From positions 806,001-870,000 of the forward strand of contig CP079108.1 in the NCBI GenBank assembly GCA_019285715.1: DNA of 64,000 nucleotides, given 5' to 3'. The DNA comes from Sphingosinicellaceae bacterium. GTDB taxonomy: Bacteria > Pseudomonadota > Alphaproteobacteria > Sphingomonadales > Sphingomonadaceae. A program made the position numbers and the translations under genes. This document shows positions 8,714-16,909 of the stretch, piece after piece. Below the pieces are notes generated by a model. That model did not search any database. It was not told the origin of the DNA and was given only the letters and a program-made list of their open reading frames with translations. Position 1 is the first letter of the stretch; each line of letters begins with the position of its first letter.

Positions 8714-9673
8714 CTACTGGGATGCGCTGATTGTCCCGAAGTAATTGTCGAGAAACACCTGCTTCGGTGTCTTGAGCCGCACCCGGCTGGCCCAGGTCCA
8801 CACCGTGAACTCCATGGTCTCGCCGTCGACGCTTGGCGTGATCTCGCTCAACAGCACGACCCAGTGGTTTGGAAAATACTCGAGGGGCGACCAGTTGTGG
8901 GCGGCCGGGCCATCGATGGCGCCGACAGTTTCACTCTCCTTGAGCAGATTGGCGTGGATCAACATTGCGGTATCCGTGCCCTCGGCAACGCTGAGATCGG
9001 TCGCGTTCGGGATGCCGGGGTTGGACGCCCAGCGGCCGTTGTCTTCGACCGTCGTCCAGATGCCGGTCTGACGCATCCAGTCGGCGATTTCCTCCGGCCG
9101 TGTCATGCCGGCCAGCAGTTGGTCGGGATCGCCGTTCCAATCCGGTTGCCAGAAGGGCTGCAGCGTATTCCGGATCGCGCCGAGCATCATCCATTCGGCC
9201 TGCGACGCGATGCGCCCATGGGTCTCGAGGTCGGCGAAATCGGCGGCGCGGAGGTCATCGCTGGCGGTCACGGTGAAGTTGCCGATGGATCCGCTGCCGG
9301 TGTCGAACAGGTCCGTAGCATAGTGGGCCACCGCGACCGGGTCGCGACCGATCGCCATGACCAGCAAGGCGGCCGGGCCGCACAGGTTGAGCGCGCCCTG
9401 GTCGATGCTGCGGTAGCCGCTGCCGATATCCGCCGCGGTCGTGGGCGCGAACAGCCCCTTCAACCGCTCGGCTACCGTAGCGCGGTCGAGGCTCGCCCAC
9501 GCACCGGTTTCGGTGCTGTCCGCGAACGTCGCGATAATCGCCTGCGCATCCTCGAACGACGAGCGCATCGTCGTGTCGCCGATCCGGTGGTCGGCCATGA
9601 AGTCGGTCAGCTGGTCGGCGTCGTTGAACCAGCCGGTGTCGGTCTTGTCCGGCGCGGTATCGGTATCGCCCAT
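8714..9673 (-). CDS. Unnamed protein with papain-like Cys/His arrangement
   Basis: 319 residues; AAGGA lies before the ATG. No signal peptide or membrane segment. LNLCGPAALL at 95-104 places C98 at the start of a hydrophobic helix, as in papain-like cysteine peptidases and transglutaminase-type folds. NHWVVLLSEI at 269-278 gives H270 leading a beta strand, and 'TVWTWASR' follows at 290-297. That order (Cys-helix, then His-strand, then a polar/aromatic strand) is what a papain-like active site needs. It is the last gene of a three-gene operon, 17 bases after the second. I cannot assign a named family; a peptidase, acyltransferase or toxin are all possible. Confidence 0.7.
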   Translation of the reverse strand: MGDTDTAPDKTDTGWFNDADQLTDFMADHRIGDTTMRSSFEDAQAIIATFADSTETGAWASLDRATVAERLKGLFAPTTAADIGSGYRSIDQGALNLCGPAALLVMAIGRDPVAVAHYATDLFDTGSGSIGNFTVTASDDLRAADFADLETHGRIASQAEWMMLGAIRNTLQPFWQPDWNGDPDQLLAGMTRPEEIADWMRQTGIWTTVEDNGRWASNPGIPNATDLSVAEGTDTAMLIHANLLKESETVGAIDGPAAHNWSPLEYFPNHWVVLLSEITPSVDGETMEFTVWTWASRVRLKTPKQVFLDNYFGTISASQ

Positions 9674-9690
9674 GGCAAAGTCCTTTCAGG

Positions 9691-11205
9691 TTAGCCCCAG
9701 TGCAAGGTCGGCATCGCGTCGGGGGTCTTGGGCAGCCGCTTGCAGATGAAAGCGAGGATCGAGATGTCGTCGCGCGGCGGCGGCGGCGGCGGCGGCGCTG
9801 GGGTCGGTGTCGGTGTCTGTGTAGGCTGCGGCTGGGGCGGGTCAGCCGGCCCGACCTGTATCGGCACATGCAGACGGTTTGCGAGCACGGCGTTGATCAG
9901 TCCGGGATTGAACTGCATGCTGATACTGGGCCGGAACCGCATCGGCGCGATCGCGCTGCGAGCCACCGATTCAGGCGCAACGGCGAGGCTCTGCCGATCG
10001 AGGCGTCGGAACGCGATTTGAGCGTTGATCGCGATCGGTGGCGCCGGCGCGGCGGTCGACGGCGCGCGCTCCAGCATGATGCGCGGCGTGAACTGCAGGT
10101 TGCGTCGCGTCAGGCGGTTGGCCGCGAGTGTAAAGCGCAGATCGACGGGGCCTGCCGGCGCGGGGTCTGCCGCGCGCTGTGTCACCTCGAGGTTGCGGAT
10201 GAACACTACGGCCGTCGCATATGCGGGACAGGCCCCGCCGGGAGGATCGCCGCCGTCCGAAAGGTTCAGTTGTGGATCGTCGCTGCGCCAGATCCTGGAG
10301 GTCAGTGCGCTGCTGTTGAACCATGGGCGCAAGATCGCCACCGACCGGTAGTCGAAGGATACGTGTTCGACCGTGCTCGTGCTGCCGTCGAGCACGACCT
10401 TGAGCTCCGCAGGCGCATTGGCAACGAGGTTCGCCATCTCGCCCGCCGACAGGTCGAAGTGCAGCCAGGTCCCATCGCTGCCGAAGTCCTTGGGTGAGAG
10501 CCCGGTAGGCGCGTAGTGACCGCCACCGGCGGCGTCGGAAAGCAGGTCGACGTCGGGGTTGAACGCCGCGGCCCATTGCTGCCAGCGCGGACGCGGATCA
10601 TTGACTGCCGCATCGTGCTCGGCCTGGAGCGCCGCGTCGATATCGTCGCGCCGGCCCAGCGTCTTCCAGTCGTTCTCGGCGGACGCGAGCGCCGTTCTGA
10701 GTGCCGGCTCCTCGACCTGGAGCCAGTGCCGCGCCGCGTCGGCGTCCGTCGTCATCTCGCCCGTCAGCTTGTGCGCGCCATAGTCCTCGCGCGCGACGAT
10801 CCAGGCGTCGCGGTACTGGCGGTAGGCGCGGTAAGCGGCGGTCTCGGTGCGGGTGCCGTCGCTTGCCGTATCGTACAACAGGGTCTCGGCGGCGGCTGCC
10901 TGGTCAACGGCGGCACTGCTGCTGCCCGCGACTTCGGCGCGCGCCAGCACGTCGCCATAGACATCCCACAGGTAGCGGTCGCTGTCCGGACTGGCGACCA
11001 TGTCGCGCGGCAGGAAGTTGACGGTCCGCGCAAAGTCGGCGGCGGCAGCATAGTCCGCCGCCGTCTGCGGGGCCGCCAGCGCCGCCAGCGATGGCACCGT
11101 ATAGGTCAGTGGCGACAGCAGCGGAAAACTGAGGAAAACGCCCGCGTCGGTCGCAAAGACAAGCTTCGACTTCTCGATCAACGCGAGCTGGACATAGGCA
11201 TCCAT
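9691..11205 (-). CDS. Unnamed protein, paralogue of its upstream neighbour
   Basis: 504 residues, GGGAG before the ATG, 25 bases after the first gene of the operon. No signal peptide. The N-terminal half (about 45-215) is alpha-helical and Ala-rich, with DW and DD positions that line up with the neighbour. A beta block follows with GTWLHFDLSAG (245-255), VAILRPWF (289-296), LSDGGDPPGG (315-324) and CPAYATAVVFIRNLEV (326-341). A Pro/Thr linker (455-477) joins a short C-terminal tail, ILAFICKRLPKTPD, ending in HWG. The same blocks occur in the neighbouring protein. No named family or catalytic motif recognised. Confidence 0.7.
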   Translation of the reverse strand: MDAYVQLALIEKSKLVFATDAGVFLSFPLLSPLTYTVPSLAALAAPQTAADYAAAADFARTVNFLPRDMVASPDSDRYLWDVYGDVLARAEVAGSSSAAVDQAAAAETLLYDTASDGTRTETAAYRAYRQYRDAWIVAREDYGAHKLTGEMTTDADAARHWLQVEEPALRTALASAENDWKTLGRRDDIDAALQAEHDAAVNDPRPRWQQWAAAFNPDVDLLSDAAGGGHYAPTGLSPKDFGSDGTWLHFDLSAGEMANLVANAPAELKVVLDGSTSTVEHVSFDYRSVAILRPWFNSSALTSRIWRSDDPQLNLSDGGDPPGGACPAYATAVVFIRNLEVTQRAADPAPAGPVDLRFTLAANRLTRRNLQFTPRIMLERAPSTAAPAPPIAINAQIAFRRLDRQSLAVAPESVARSAIAPMRFRPSISMQFNPGLINAVLANRLHVPIQVGPADPPQPQPTQTPTPTPAPPPPPPPRDDISILAFICKRLPKTPDAMPTLHWG

Positions 11206-11230
11206 CGGTGGCCGCTCCCTGTCGTGAACC

Positions 11231-12844
11231 TCAAATCCAGTTGGCGGCCGGGATTTGCGGGTCGGGATCGGGGCTTTTCGGCATGACGTGGCACTTGAAA
11301 CCGATCAACTGCATGCCGTCGACGGACATCGTGTTGTTCTCGAACTTGAAGCCATAATCGCGCGACGTACTGCCCGACCCCGACTTGTGCGAGCCGCTGC
11401 CGCCGACGAAGAATGGACCGAACGCCATCGCCGCACCAGCGCTCGTCGCCTGGCTGTGGGCGGTTGTCGCGTAGTCCGAAAAGCCGTGGGAGTTACCGAA
11501 GCTCAGCGACAGCTTGCGGATGAAGATCGCGGTCGTCGGATACGCTGGCATCTTGCCATTGGGCGGCGAGGCCCCGTCGGACAGATGATCGCTCTTGGTC
11601 AGCACGTTGTTCGCATCGAACCGCCAGCCGTGACTGGTCAGGAAGGCGGTACGCAGCCACGGTCGGGCGATCGGGATCTGGGCGATCTCGAACGACATGC
11701 TGGTCTGGCTGGAATCGACGGTGCCGTGATACTCGCTGTGGCTGTCGGATACCGAATGCGAGGCGTGGACGCCGAAGCCGAGGAAGCCGCCGCCGCCGCC
11801 GCCCGACGATTTCGACCATTGGTAATCCGAACTGCTCTGGCTCGAGAAATCTCCCGCCGAAAAGCCGAAGCGCGTCCAGCCCGTCGAGGTCGCGAAGCTG
11901 CCGGGGACCAATGATGTGAAGAAAAAGTCGCTGCCTGAGACCGGGCTGGTCAGTCGAGCGTGCTCGAGGTCTTCGACGTACTGCTGCTTGAGCAGTGACA
12001 TGTCACGCCGCGACACTTGCTCGATGTAGGCCGCGATTTTTTCGTAGTCGTCCTTGTAGCCGTTACTGACCCAGTCATCCATCGCCGCACGGACCTTGTT
12101 GCGATAGATATTGGCGTTGATCGCCCAGTCGTGGATAGCGCGCGAGTCGGTCGCGGTCAGTGCGTCGATGCGACGGGCATTATACTCGAGCGCGGCGTCG
12201 TCGTACGCCGCCATCTTGGTAAAATAGGCTTTCTGCAACTCGCTCGGCTCGGTGGTCGTAACCTCCTCGTCGGTGATCAGGTCCTTCTTCTTGACGACCG
12301 TTTGCAGCAGGCCACGAAACTTCGCTATCTTGTCGACGACGTCCTGCGGCAACTCGGTCTTCATGACCTGGCTCATGCGCAGCGTGTAGTCGTAGATGTC
12401 CGAGAGCGTGCCGTCGTTGCTCTGCACCGCCATCTGCGCGAACTGGCCGTTGGTGGAACTGGCGACGTCGGGAACGAAGTCGAGCGCGCGCGCTAGGCTC
12501 TCGGCTTGCAGATACATACGCATCGTGTCCTGCGCCATCAATCCGTTGAGCTGCTCCTGGGTCAGCACAGGTGGTGCGGGCGGCGGCGGCGGGGTCGTGC
12601 CGGCTGCGGCGGCCGTCGCGGCAGCTGCACTTGGCTGCATTCCGTCAACGGCGGCCTTCTTGACGACGCCGGTCAGGCCTTGGGTCAGGAATTCGAAGTC
12701 GCTGACGTCGTAAGGAATTCCCGGCGTGCACCAGCTGAAGAAATTATCGGCCGACTTGGGTACGGTGTCGTCGCCGTTGGTCAGGACATTGTAGAGCTTG
12801 CCCATGATCGAATTGGCCAAAACACTAGGTTCGATATCCGCCAT
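11231..12844 (-). CDS. Unnamed protein with Gly/Ser-rich hydrophobic segments
   Basis: 537 residues, first gene of the leftward three-gene operon, with AAGGAAG before the ATG. No signal peptide. Helical N-terminal half (about 95-300) interrupted by an Ala/Pro linker (70-93). The C-terminal half holds SAGDFS (329-334), PIARPWL (391-397), LSDGASPPNG (421-430), KMPAYPTTAIFIRKLSLSF (431-449), and a tail with GFKCHVMPKSPDPDP (515-529). Two glycine-rich hydrophobic stretches next to Ser/His runs (348-370 and 469-490) sit on either side of the shared block and resemble membrane-inserting hairpins of pore formers, which is only an inference. Homologous to the next gene along its length. Confidence 0.7.
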   Translation of the reverse strand: MADIEPSVLANSIMGKLYNVLTNGDDTVPKSADNFFSWCTPGIPYDVSDFEFLTQGLTGVVKKAAVDGMQPSAAAATAAAAGTTPPPPPAPPVLTQEQLNGLMAQDTMRMYLQAESLARALDFVPDVASSTNGQFAQMAVQSNDGTLSDIYDYTLRMSQVMKTELPQDVVDKIAKFRGLLQTVVKKKDLITDEEVTTTEPSELQKAYFTKMAAYDDAALEYNARRIDALTATDSRAIHDWAINANIYRNKVRAAMDDWVSNGYKDDYEKIAAYIEQVSRRDMSLLKQQYVEDLEHARLTSPVSGSDFFFTSLVPGSFATSTGWTRFGFSAGDFSSQSSSDYQWSKSSGGGGGGFLGFGVHASHSVSDSHSEYHGTVDSSQTSMSFEIAQIPIARPWLRTAFLTSHGWRFDANNVLTKSDHLSDGASPPNGKMPAYPTTAIFIRKLSLSFGNSHGFSDYATTAHSQATSAGAAMAFGPFFVGGSGSHKSGSGSTSRDYGFKFENNTMSVDGMQLIGFKCHVMPKSPDPDPQIPAANWI

Positions 12845-13210
12845 GCCACTTCCTTTTCACGACACACGAAAAGACCGTCGCGCAGGACTGCACGACAATA
12901 GATGCTAAGAAATAATTAAGGGTCTCAAGCGCTAGATTCAGAACCCTAATATGATCGGACCGCGGGGGCCCGAACAGGAACTAATCACGACTGGCGCATG
13001 GTGTCATGGACGGTAACAACCGGCCCAACACAGCTACTTTGCGCCGTGGCTTGCGACTCGCTGTACTGTGTAGCCCTGCACCGCGTCGTGAACAAGAGAG
13101 TTGCCAACGGAAAAATTGTTTTGTTTTATTCACCACAGCGAACCGAATACGACTCGGTGTTGCGTTGAGTCGCGCCGCCAGACGCGACGCTGGCGAGGGG
13201 AGCCGTTGAT
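12845..13210. promoter_or_regulatory. Divergent promoter region of the five-gene block
   Basis: 366 bases with no coding frame between two divergent operons. Two stretches are clearly AT-rich: about 12900-12955 (facing the leftward operon) and about 13095-13135 (facing the rightward one, with a run ATTGTTTTGTTTTATTC). AGGGT...ACCCT arms at 12919-12947 form an imperfect dyad near the leftward promoter. No precise -35/-10 pair can be called with confidence. Shared control of both operons is inferred from the arrangement. Confidence 0.45.
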
Positions 13211-14035
13211 ATGGCCCGATTTGCGATGCTGGACGTTTTTTCCGGAATGCCGAACCCGGTCTGGCCAGCGGATGACGATCTCGTCGCTCCCATGCTGGAC
13301 CGCGCGGCACCCGACACGGACGAGGCACCACCCCTGGGTTATCGCGGGTTTCGCATCGTCGACACCGATACCGACCCGGAGCAACTGACCGCGACGACAG
13401 CCGACGCGATCGGGAATTACTCCGACGTCGCCCGTATCTTTGGCAGCCCCGACGACGAACAGGCATTGCTGGAGGCCGGCGTGAACGCCGGGGCGATCAG
13501 TGATGATCTCCGCGGCTACGTTGCCGATGCGATCGGCAGCCCGTCGTCGTCGGGTCCGGCGGTGTCTGCGATCGCCGAACCGTGCCCGCCATGCGGCGGC
13601 ATCGACGCGCCGAGCTATGATCCCGGGTACTGGAACGACCCGTCGCGCCAGCGCTTCAACAACTGTTATGCCTATGCCAACAACAACGCGACCGGCACGT
13701 TTCCCCAGCCGGGTCGCGGTACCCGGGCGATCTTCACGACGCTCGACTGTGCCGATGTCGGCGCTGCCTCGAACCGCGACGGCCTGGTGACGACCAGCAC
13801 GTTCCAGGCCTCGCGCGCAGGCTGGTATGTCGCCCTGGTGATCTGGCCGGGCCAGGATTATCACTGGTATCGCCAGGACGACATCGGTTGCTGGTCGCAC
13901 AAGCCCGGCCAGACCGCGGCCCGCGATGTCGACAGCAGCGGCCGCAAGATCACAGATCCGCAGACCTGCGACCGCGGGCCGTACACCGATTTTTGCACCT
14001 TCATGGTCAGTGACGCCAACGTAAGCATTGCATGA
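13211..14035 (+). CDS. Unnamed protein with NCYAYA/HWYR Cys-His domain
   Basis: 274 residues, GGGGAG before the ATG. Two parts. The N-terminal module (about 3-50) carries SGMPNPVWP and LGYRG, also found in the next gene. After a linker containing CPPC (125-128), a C-terminal domain (about 135-267) has NNCYAYANN (C152), YHWYRQD (H218), WSHKPG (H230), a 'D..G..I.DP' block (240-250) and RGPYTDF. Cys at the start of a helix and later His on a strand again suggest a papain/NlpC-like fold, but I cannot name it. First gene of a two-gene operon; overlaps the next by four bases. Confidence 0.7.
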   Translation: MARFAMLDVFSGMPNPVWPADDDLVAPMLDRAAPDTDEAPPLGYRGFRIVDTDTDPEQLTATTADAIGNYSDVARIFGSPDDEQALLEAGVNAGAISDDLRGYVADAIGSPSSSGPAVSAIAEPCPPCGGIDAPSYDPGYWNDPSRQRFNNCYAYANNNATGTFPQPGRGTRAIFTTLDCADVGAASNRDGLVTTSTFQASRAGWYVALVIWPGQDYHWYRQDDIGCWSHKPGQTAARDVDSSGRKITDPQTCDRGPYTDFCTFMVSDANVSIA

Positions 14036-14388
14036 CCGGGCCGGTGTCGGTCGTCGCGACGGCACTGATCTATTCCGGGCGTCCGAACCCGTCGTGGCCA
14101 ATCGCGCCAAAACCAGCCGCCGAAATCGCGGCGGCGCTCGACCGCATGCCGAGACTAGTCGGCCGCAACCAGGACTTGGGCGGTCTCGGGTACAGCGGCG
14201 TCGCGGTCGAGATCACCGACCCCAGCGGTTACCAGCGGCATTGGAGCCTCTTCCAGGGCGTGGCGAGATCGGCTGACCACAGTTTCGCCGATGCCGATCG
14301 GCGGATCGAGGACATGGTCGTGCGAACAGTCCCGAGCGCGACACGCGAGCAGCATCAGGTTCTCATGGCCTTGGCCCAAACTCGCTGA
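14032..14388 (+). CDS. Small partner protein sharing the SGxPNPxWP module
   Basis: 118 residues. The ATG overlaps the stop of the previous gene (ATGA), so translation is probably coupled. SGRPNPSWP at 15-23 and LGYSG at 52-56 match the N-terminal module of the preceding protein (SGMPNPVWP at 11-19, LGYRG at 42-46); the rest (about 65-118) is helical and unrelated. No signal peptide, no cysteine pair. This looks like a free-standing copy of the module, perhaps an immunity or docking partner; that role is inferred only from the shared module and coupling. Confidence 0.65.
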   Translation: MTGPVSVVATALIYSGRPNPSWPIAPKPAAEIAAALDRMPRLVGRNQDLGGLGYSGVAVEITDPSGYQRHWSLFQGVARSADHSFADADRRIEDMVVRTVPSATREQHQVLMALAQTR

Positions 14389-14440
14389 GCACCGGGCGAA
14401 AAGAGTAGGGCGCGGGCGCTATCGTGACCCCGGCGACCGT

Positions 14441-15421
14441 TTACTCGAAGCCGACGATCGCGTGCGGAACATAGGGCTTCTCGAGACGCGCTATCTCCTC
14501 CTGGGTCAGGCCGATTTCCAGCGCTGCCAGGGCGTCGTCCAGATGCGCGGTCTTCGACGCACCGACGATCGGAGCCGACACTTCGGGCTTGGCGAGCACC
14601 CAGGCCAGCGCGATCTGCGCGCGCGGGACGCCACGCTCGGCGGCGATTTCCGCGACCCGCTCGACGACCTTCCGATCGGCGTCGGCGGTGCGGCGGTACA
14701 GCATCTCGCCGAACTGGTCTGCCGAGGAGCGCTCGGTCGCCTCGTCCCAGTCGCGGGTCAGGCGGCCGCGCGCGAGCGGGCTCCACGGGATGACGCCGAC
14801 ACCCTCGGCGGCGCACAGCGGCAGCATCTCGCGCTCCTCCTCGCGGTACAGCAGGTTGAGGTAGTCCTGCATCGTCGAAAACCGCGTCCAGCCGTTCGCG
14901 TCGGCGACGTGCAGCATCGTGGCGAACTGCCACGCGTACATCGAGGAGGCCCCGATGTAGCGCGCCTTGCCTGCCTTGACGACGTCGTGGAGCGCTTCGA
15001 GCGTCTCCTCGATCGGCACGTCATAGTCGAACCGGTGGATCTGATAGAGGTCGACGTAGTCGGTGCCGAGCCGGGTCAGGCTGGCGTCGATCTCGGCCAT
15101 GATCGCCTTGCGGCTGAGCCCCGCGCCGTTCGGGCCCGGCCGCATCCGGCCGTGCACCTTGGTGGCGATCACCAGCTCGTCGCGTCGCGCGAAATCCTTA
15201 AGCGCACGGCCGACGATTTCCTCCGAGGTGCCGTCCGAATAGACGTTGGCAGTGTCGAAGAAGTTGATGCCGGCTTCGACCGCCCGCTGCAGGATCGGGC
15301 GGCTGCGCGCCTCATCGAGGGTCCACGCATGGTTGCCGCGGTCGGGCACGCCGAAGGTCATGCAACCGAGGCACAGCGGCGACACGTCCAGCCCCGTCGA
15401 GCCAAGCTTCACGTAGTTCAT
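14441..15421 (-). CDS. Aldo/keto reductase
   Basis: 326 residues from ATG at 15421 (MNYVKLGSTGLDVSPLCLGC). A further upstream frame adds only nonconserved residues. The TIM-barrel AKR pattern is intact: catalytic D/Y/K/H are in 'FFDTANVYSDGTSEEIVG', 'ELVIATKVHG' and 'DLYQIHRFDYD'; the NADPH-binding end has 'WVLAKPEVSAPIVGASK'. Close to the YajO/oxidoreductase branch (Tas-like). Substrate unknown; reduces small aldehydes or ketones with NADPH. It precedes no clear partner; the pqqE stop lies 59 bases upstream on the same strand, so read-through from the pqq operon is possible. Confidence 0.9.
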   Translation of the reverse strand: MNYVKLGSTGLDVSPLCLGCMTFGVPDRGNHAWTLDEARSRPILQRAVEAGINFFDTANVYSDGTSEEIVGRALKDFARRDELVIATKVHGRMRPGPNGAGLSRKAIMAEIDASLTRLGTDYVDLYQIHRFDYDVPIEETLEALHDVVKAGKARYIGASSMYAWQFATMLHVADANGWTRFSTMQDYLNLLYREEEREMLPLCAAEGVGVIPWSPLARGRLTRDWDEATERSSADQFGEMLYRRTADADRKVVERVAEIAAERGVPRAQIALAWVLAKPEVSAPIVGASKTAHLDDALAALEIGLTQEEIARLEKPYVPHAIVGFE

Positions 15422-15479
15422 GATCGTCTCCACTCGATTTGCCGATCGTCCTCCCACGACCGAAGACGCGGAGCCACTG

Positions 15480-16640
15480 TCAGAAAGAGGTCGGTGAGGC
15501 CCTTCGAAACCGGCGCGGCACGAGGGTCAGCGGCATGTCGCGCGAGGCTTCGATTGCCTCGGCCATGCGGTAATGGTCGGGGGCCTTGGCACAGGCCGGG
15601 TCGGTCGCCGCGGCGTCGCCGGTGAGCGCGAGCGCCTGGCACCGGCAGCCGCCCCAGTCGATCTCGCGCCGGTCGCACGAACGGCAGGCGTCGGGCATCC
15701 AGTCTGTGCCCCGGAAGCGGTTGAAGGCGTCGGAACCGGTCCAGATCGACGCCAGCGACTGGTCGCGGACGGAGGGAAAGACGAAGCCCGGCAATGTCTC
15801 GGCGGCGTGGCAGGGCAGCGCCTTGCCCATCGGCGAGATGTTGATGAAGCGGTTGCCCCAGCCGCCCATGCAGGCCTTCGGCCGCGCCGCATAATAGTCG
15901 GGCACGACGTAGTCGATGGTGATCCGCCCCAACAGCCGGGCCCGCGCGGCCTCGACCGCGGCGGTGGTGTATTCGAGCTGCTCGAGGGTCGGGAGCAGCG
16001 CGCCGCGGTTGAGCAGCGCCCAGCCGTAATACTGGACATGCGCGATCTCGATCCGCTCGGCTCCCAACGCCTCGCCGAGGGCGATCATGTCGTCGATGCG
16101 GTCGACGTTCTGGCGGTGGACGACGAAGTTGGCGGTCAGCGGCAGCCCGGCCTCGCGGATGCGCCGCGCGGCCTCCAGCTTCTTGGCATGGCCGCCGCGG
16201 TAGCCGCCGAACAGGTCGGCCTTGTCGGGCAGGACGTCCTGGAAGCTGAGCTGGATGTGGTCGATCCCGGCAGCCAGCAACTCGGTCATCGCGGCGTCGG
16301 TCAGCAGCACGCCCGAGGTGATGATGTTGGTGTAGAGCCCGATCGACGACGCGTGTGCGACCAGCGTGACCAGGTCCCGCCGCGCCATCGGCTCGCCACC
16401 CGAGAAATGCACCTGGAGAACGCCGAGCGCCGCCGCCTCGTCGAGCACCCGCAGCCATTCGGCGGTCGAAAGCTCGCCGGCGGGTGCATCCAGCGCCAGC
16501 GGGTTTGAGCAATAGGCGCATTGCAGGGGGCAGCGGTGGGTGAGTTCGGTGATCAGTCCCATCGGCGGGGCTGGGGCAGGGGCCGGAGCCCGGGCAGGGG
16601 CCAAGGGCGGCGCGACGACGTCCGGGGCGAGCTCGATCAT
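15480..16640 (-). CDS. pqqE: PqqA peptide cyclase, radical SAM enzyme
   Basis: 386 residues. Forms the Glu-Tyr carbon-carbon bond in PqqA, the first step of PQQ synthesis. The radical SAM CxxxCxxC is CPLQCAYC (C37, C41, C44); 'HFSGGEPMARRDL' is the SAM-binding GGE motif. The C-terminal SPASM region supplies auxiliary cluster cysteines (CMGGWGNRF, ALPCH, CRSCDRREIDWGGCRC). The first 26 residues are a Pro/Ala-rich extension, unusual for PqqE, whose core begins at MGLITELTHRC; a start at that internal Met is possible. The ATG overlaps the pqqD stop by four bases. Fifth gene of pqqABCDE. Confidence 0.95.
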   Translation of the reverse strand: MIELAPDVVAPPLAPARAPAPAPAPPMGLITELTHRCPLQCAYCSNPLALDAPAGELSTAEWLRVLDEAAALGVLQVHFSGGEPMARRDLVTLVAHASSIGLYTNIITSGVLLTDAAMTELLAAGIDHIQLSFQDVLPDKADLFGGYRGGHAKKLEAARRIREAGLPLTANFVVHRQNVDRIDDMIALGEALGAERIEIAHVQYYGWALLNRGALLPTLEQLEYTTAAVEAARARLLGRITIDYVVPDYYAARPKACMGGWGNRFINISPMGKALPCHAAETLPGFVFPSVRDQSLASIWTGSDAFNRFRGTDWMPDACRSCDRREIDWGGCRCQALALTGDAAATDPACAKAPDHYRMAEAIEASRDMPLTLVPRRFRRASPTSF

Positions 16641-16909
16641 AATTGCACGGCTCCGCGCGCCGACAGCGTCTCGAGCGTTGCGAGAACATCGGTCGCGATC
16701 AGTTCGGACGGCGCCTTGAAGCGGATGGCGAGGTCGTCGGCGATCGCACCGATCGAACGCGAACCGTCGACCAGCTTAAGTATCTCGACGGCAATTTCGT
16801 CGGGCATGAACAGCTTTTCCGGAGCAAGCAGGACCCAGGCGTCACGCACCGCGTCGAAGCGGAATTTCACCCCGCGGCGGAAACTCGGCACGGTGGCGAG
16901 GCCGCTCAT
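16637..16909 (-). CDS. pqqD: PQQ biosynthesis peptide chaperone
   Basis: 90 residues from ATG at 16909. PqqD is a RiPP recognition element that binds the PqqA precursor and presents it to PqqE. The sequence shows the expected 'FRFDAVRDAWVLLAPEKLFMPDEIAVEILKL' pattern, cut here into FRRGVKFRFDAVRD and the LLAPEK...DEIAVEIL block, followed by a small helical C-terminus. It overlaps pqqC (ATGA at 16906-16909) and pqqE, so the three are translationally coupled. A much longer in-frame reading on this strand is spurious. Confidence 0.93.
   Translation of the reverse strand: MSGLATVPSFRRGVKFRFDAVRDAWVLLAPEKLFMPDEIAVEILKLVDGSRSIGAIADDLAIRFKAPSELIATDVLATLETLSARGAVQL

Noticed and set aside
9780-9840. 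GGC/GGT-rich tract
   Set aside because: Codes in the minus strand for the Pro-rich linker of the 504-residue protein; not a separate element.
8714-14388. Type VI secretion, phage tail or transposon origin of the five-gene block
   Set aside because: No Hcp, VgrG, sheath, baseplate, integrase or transposase gene, no flanking repeat and no attachment-like duplication was seen.
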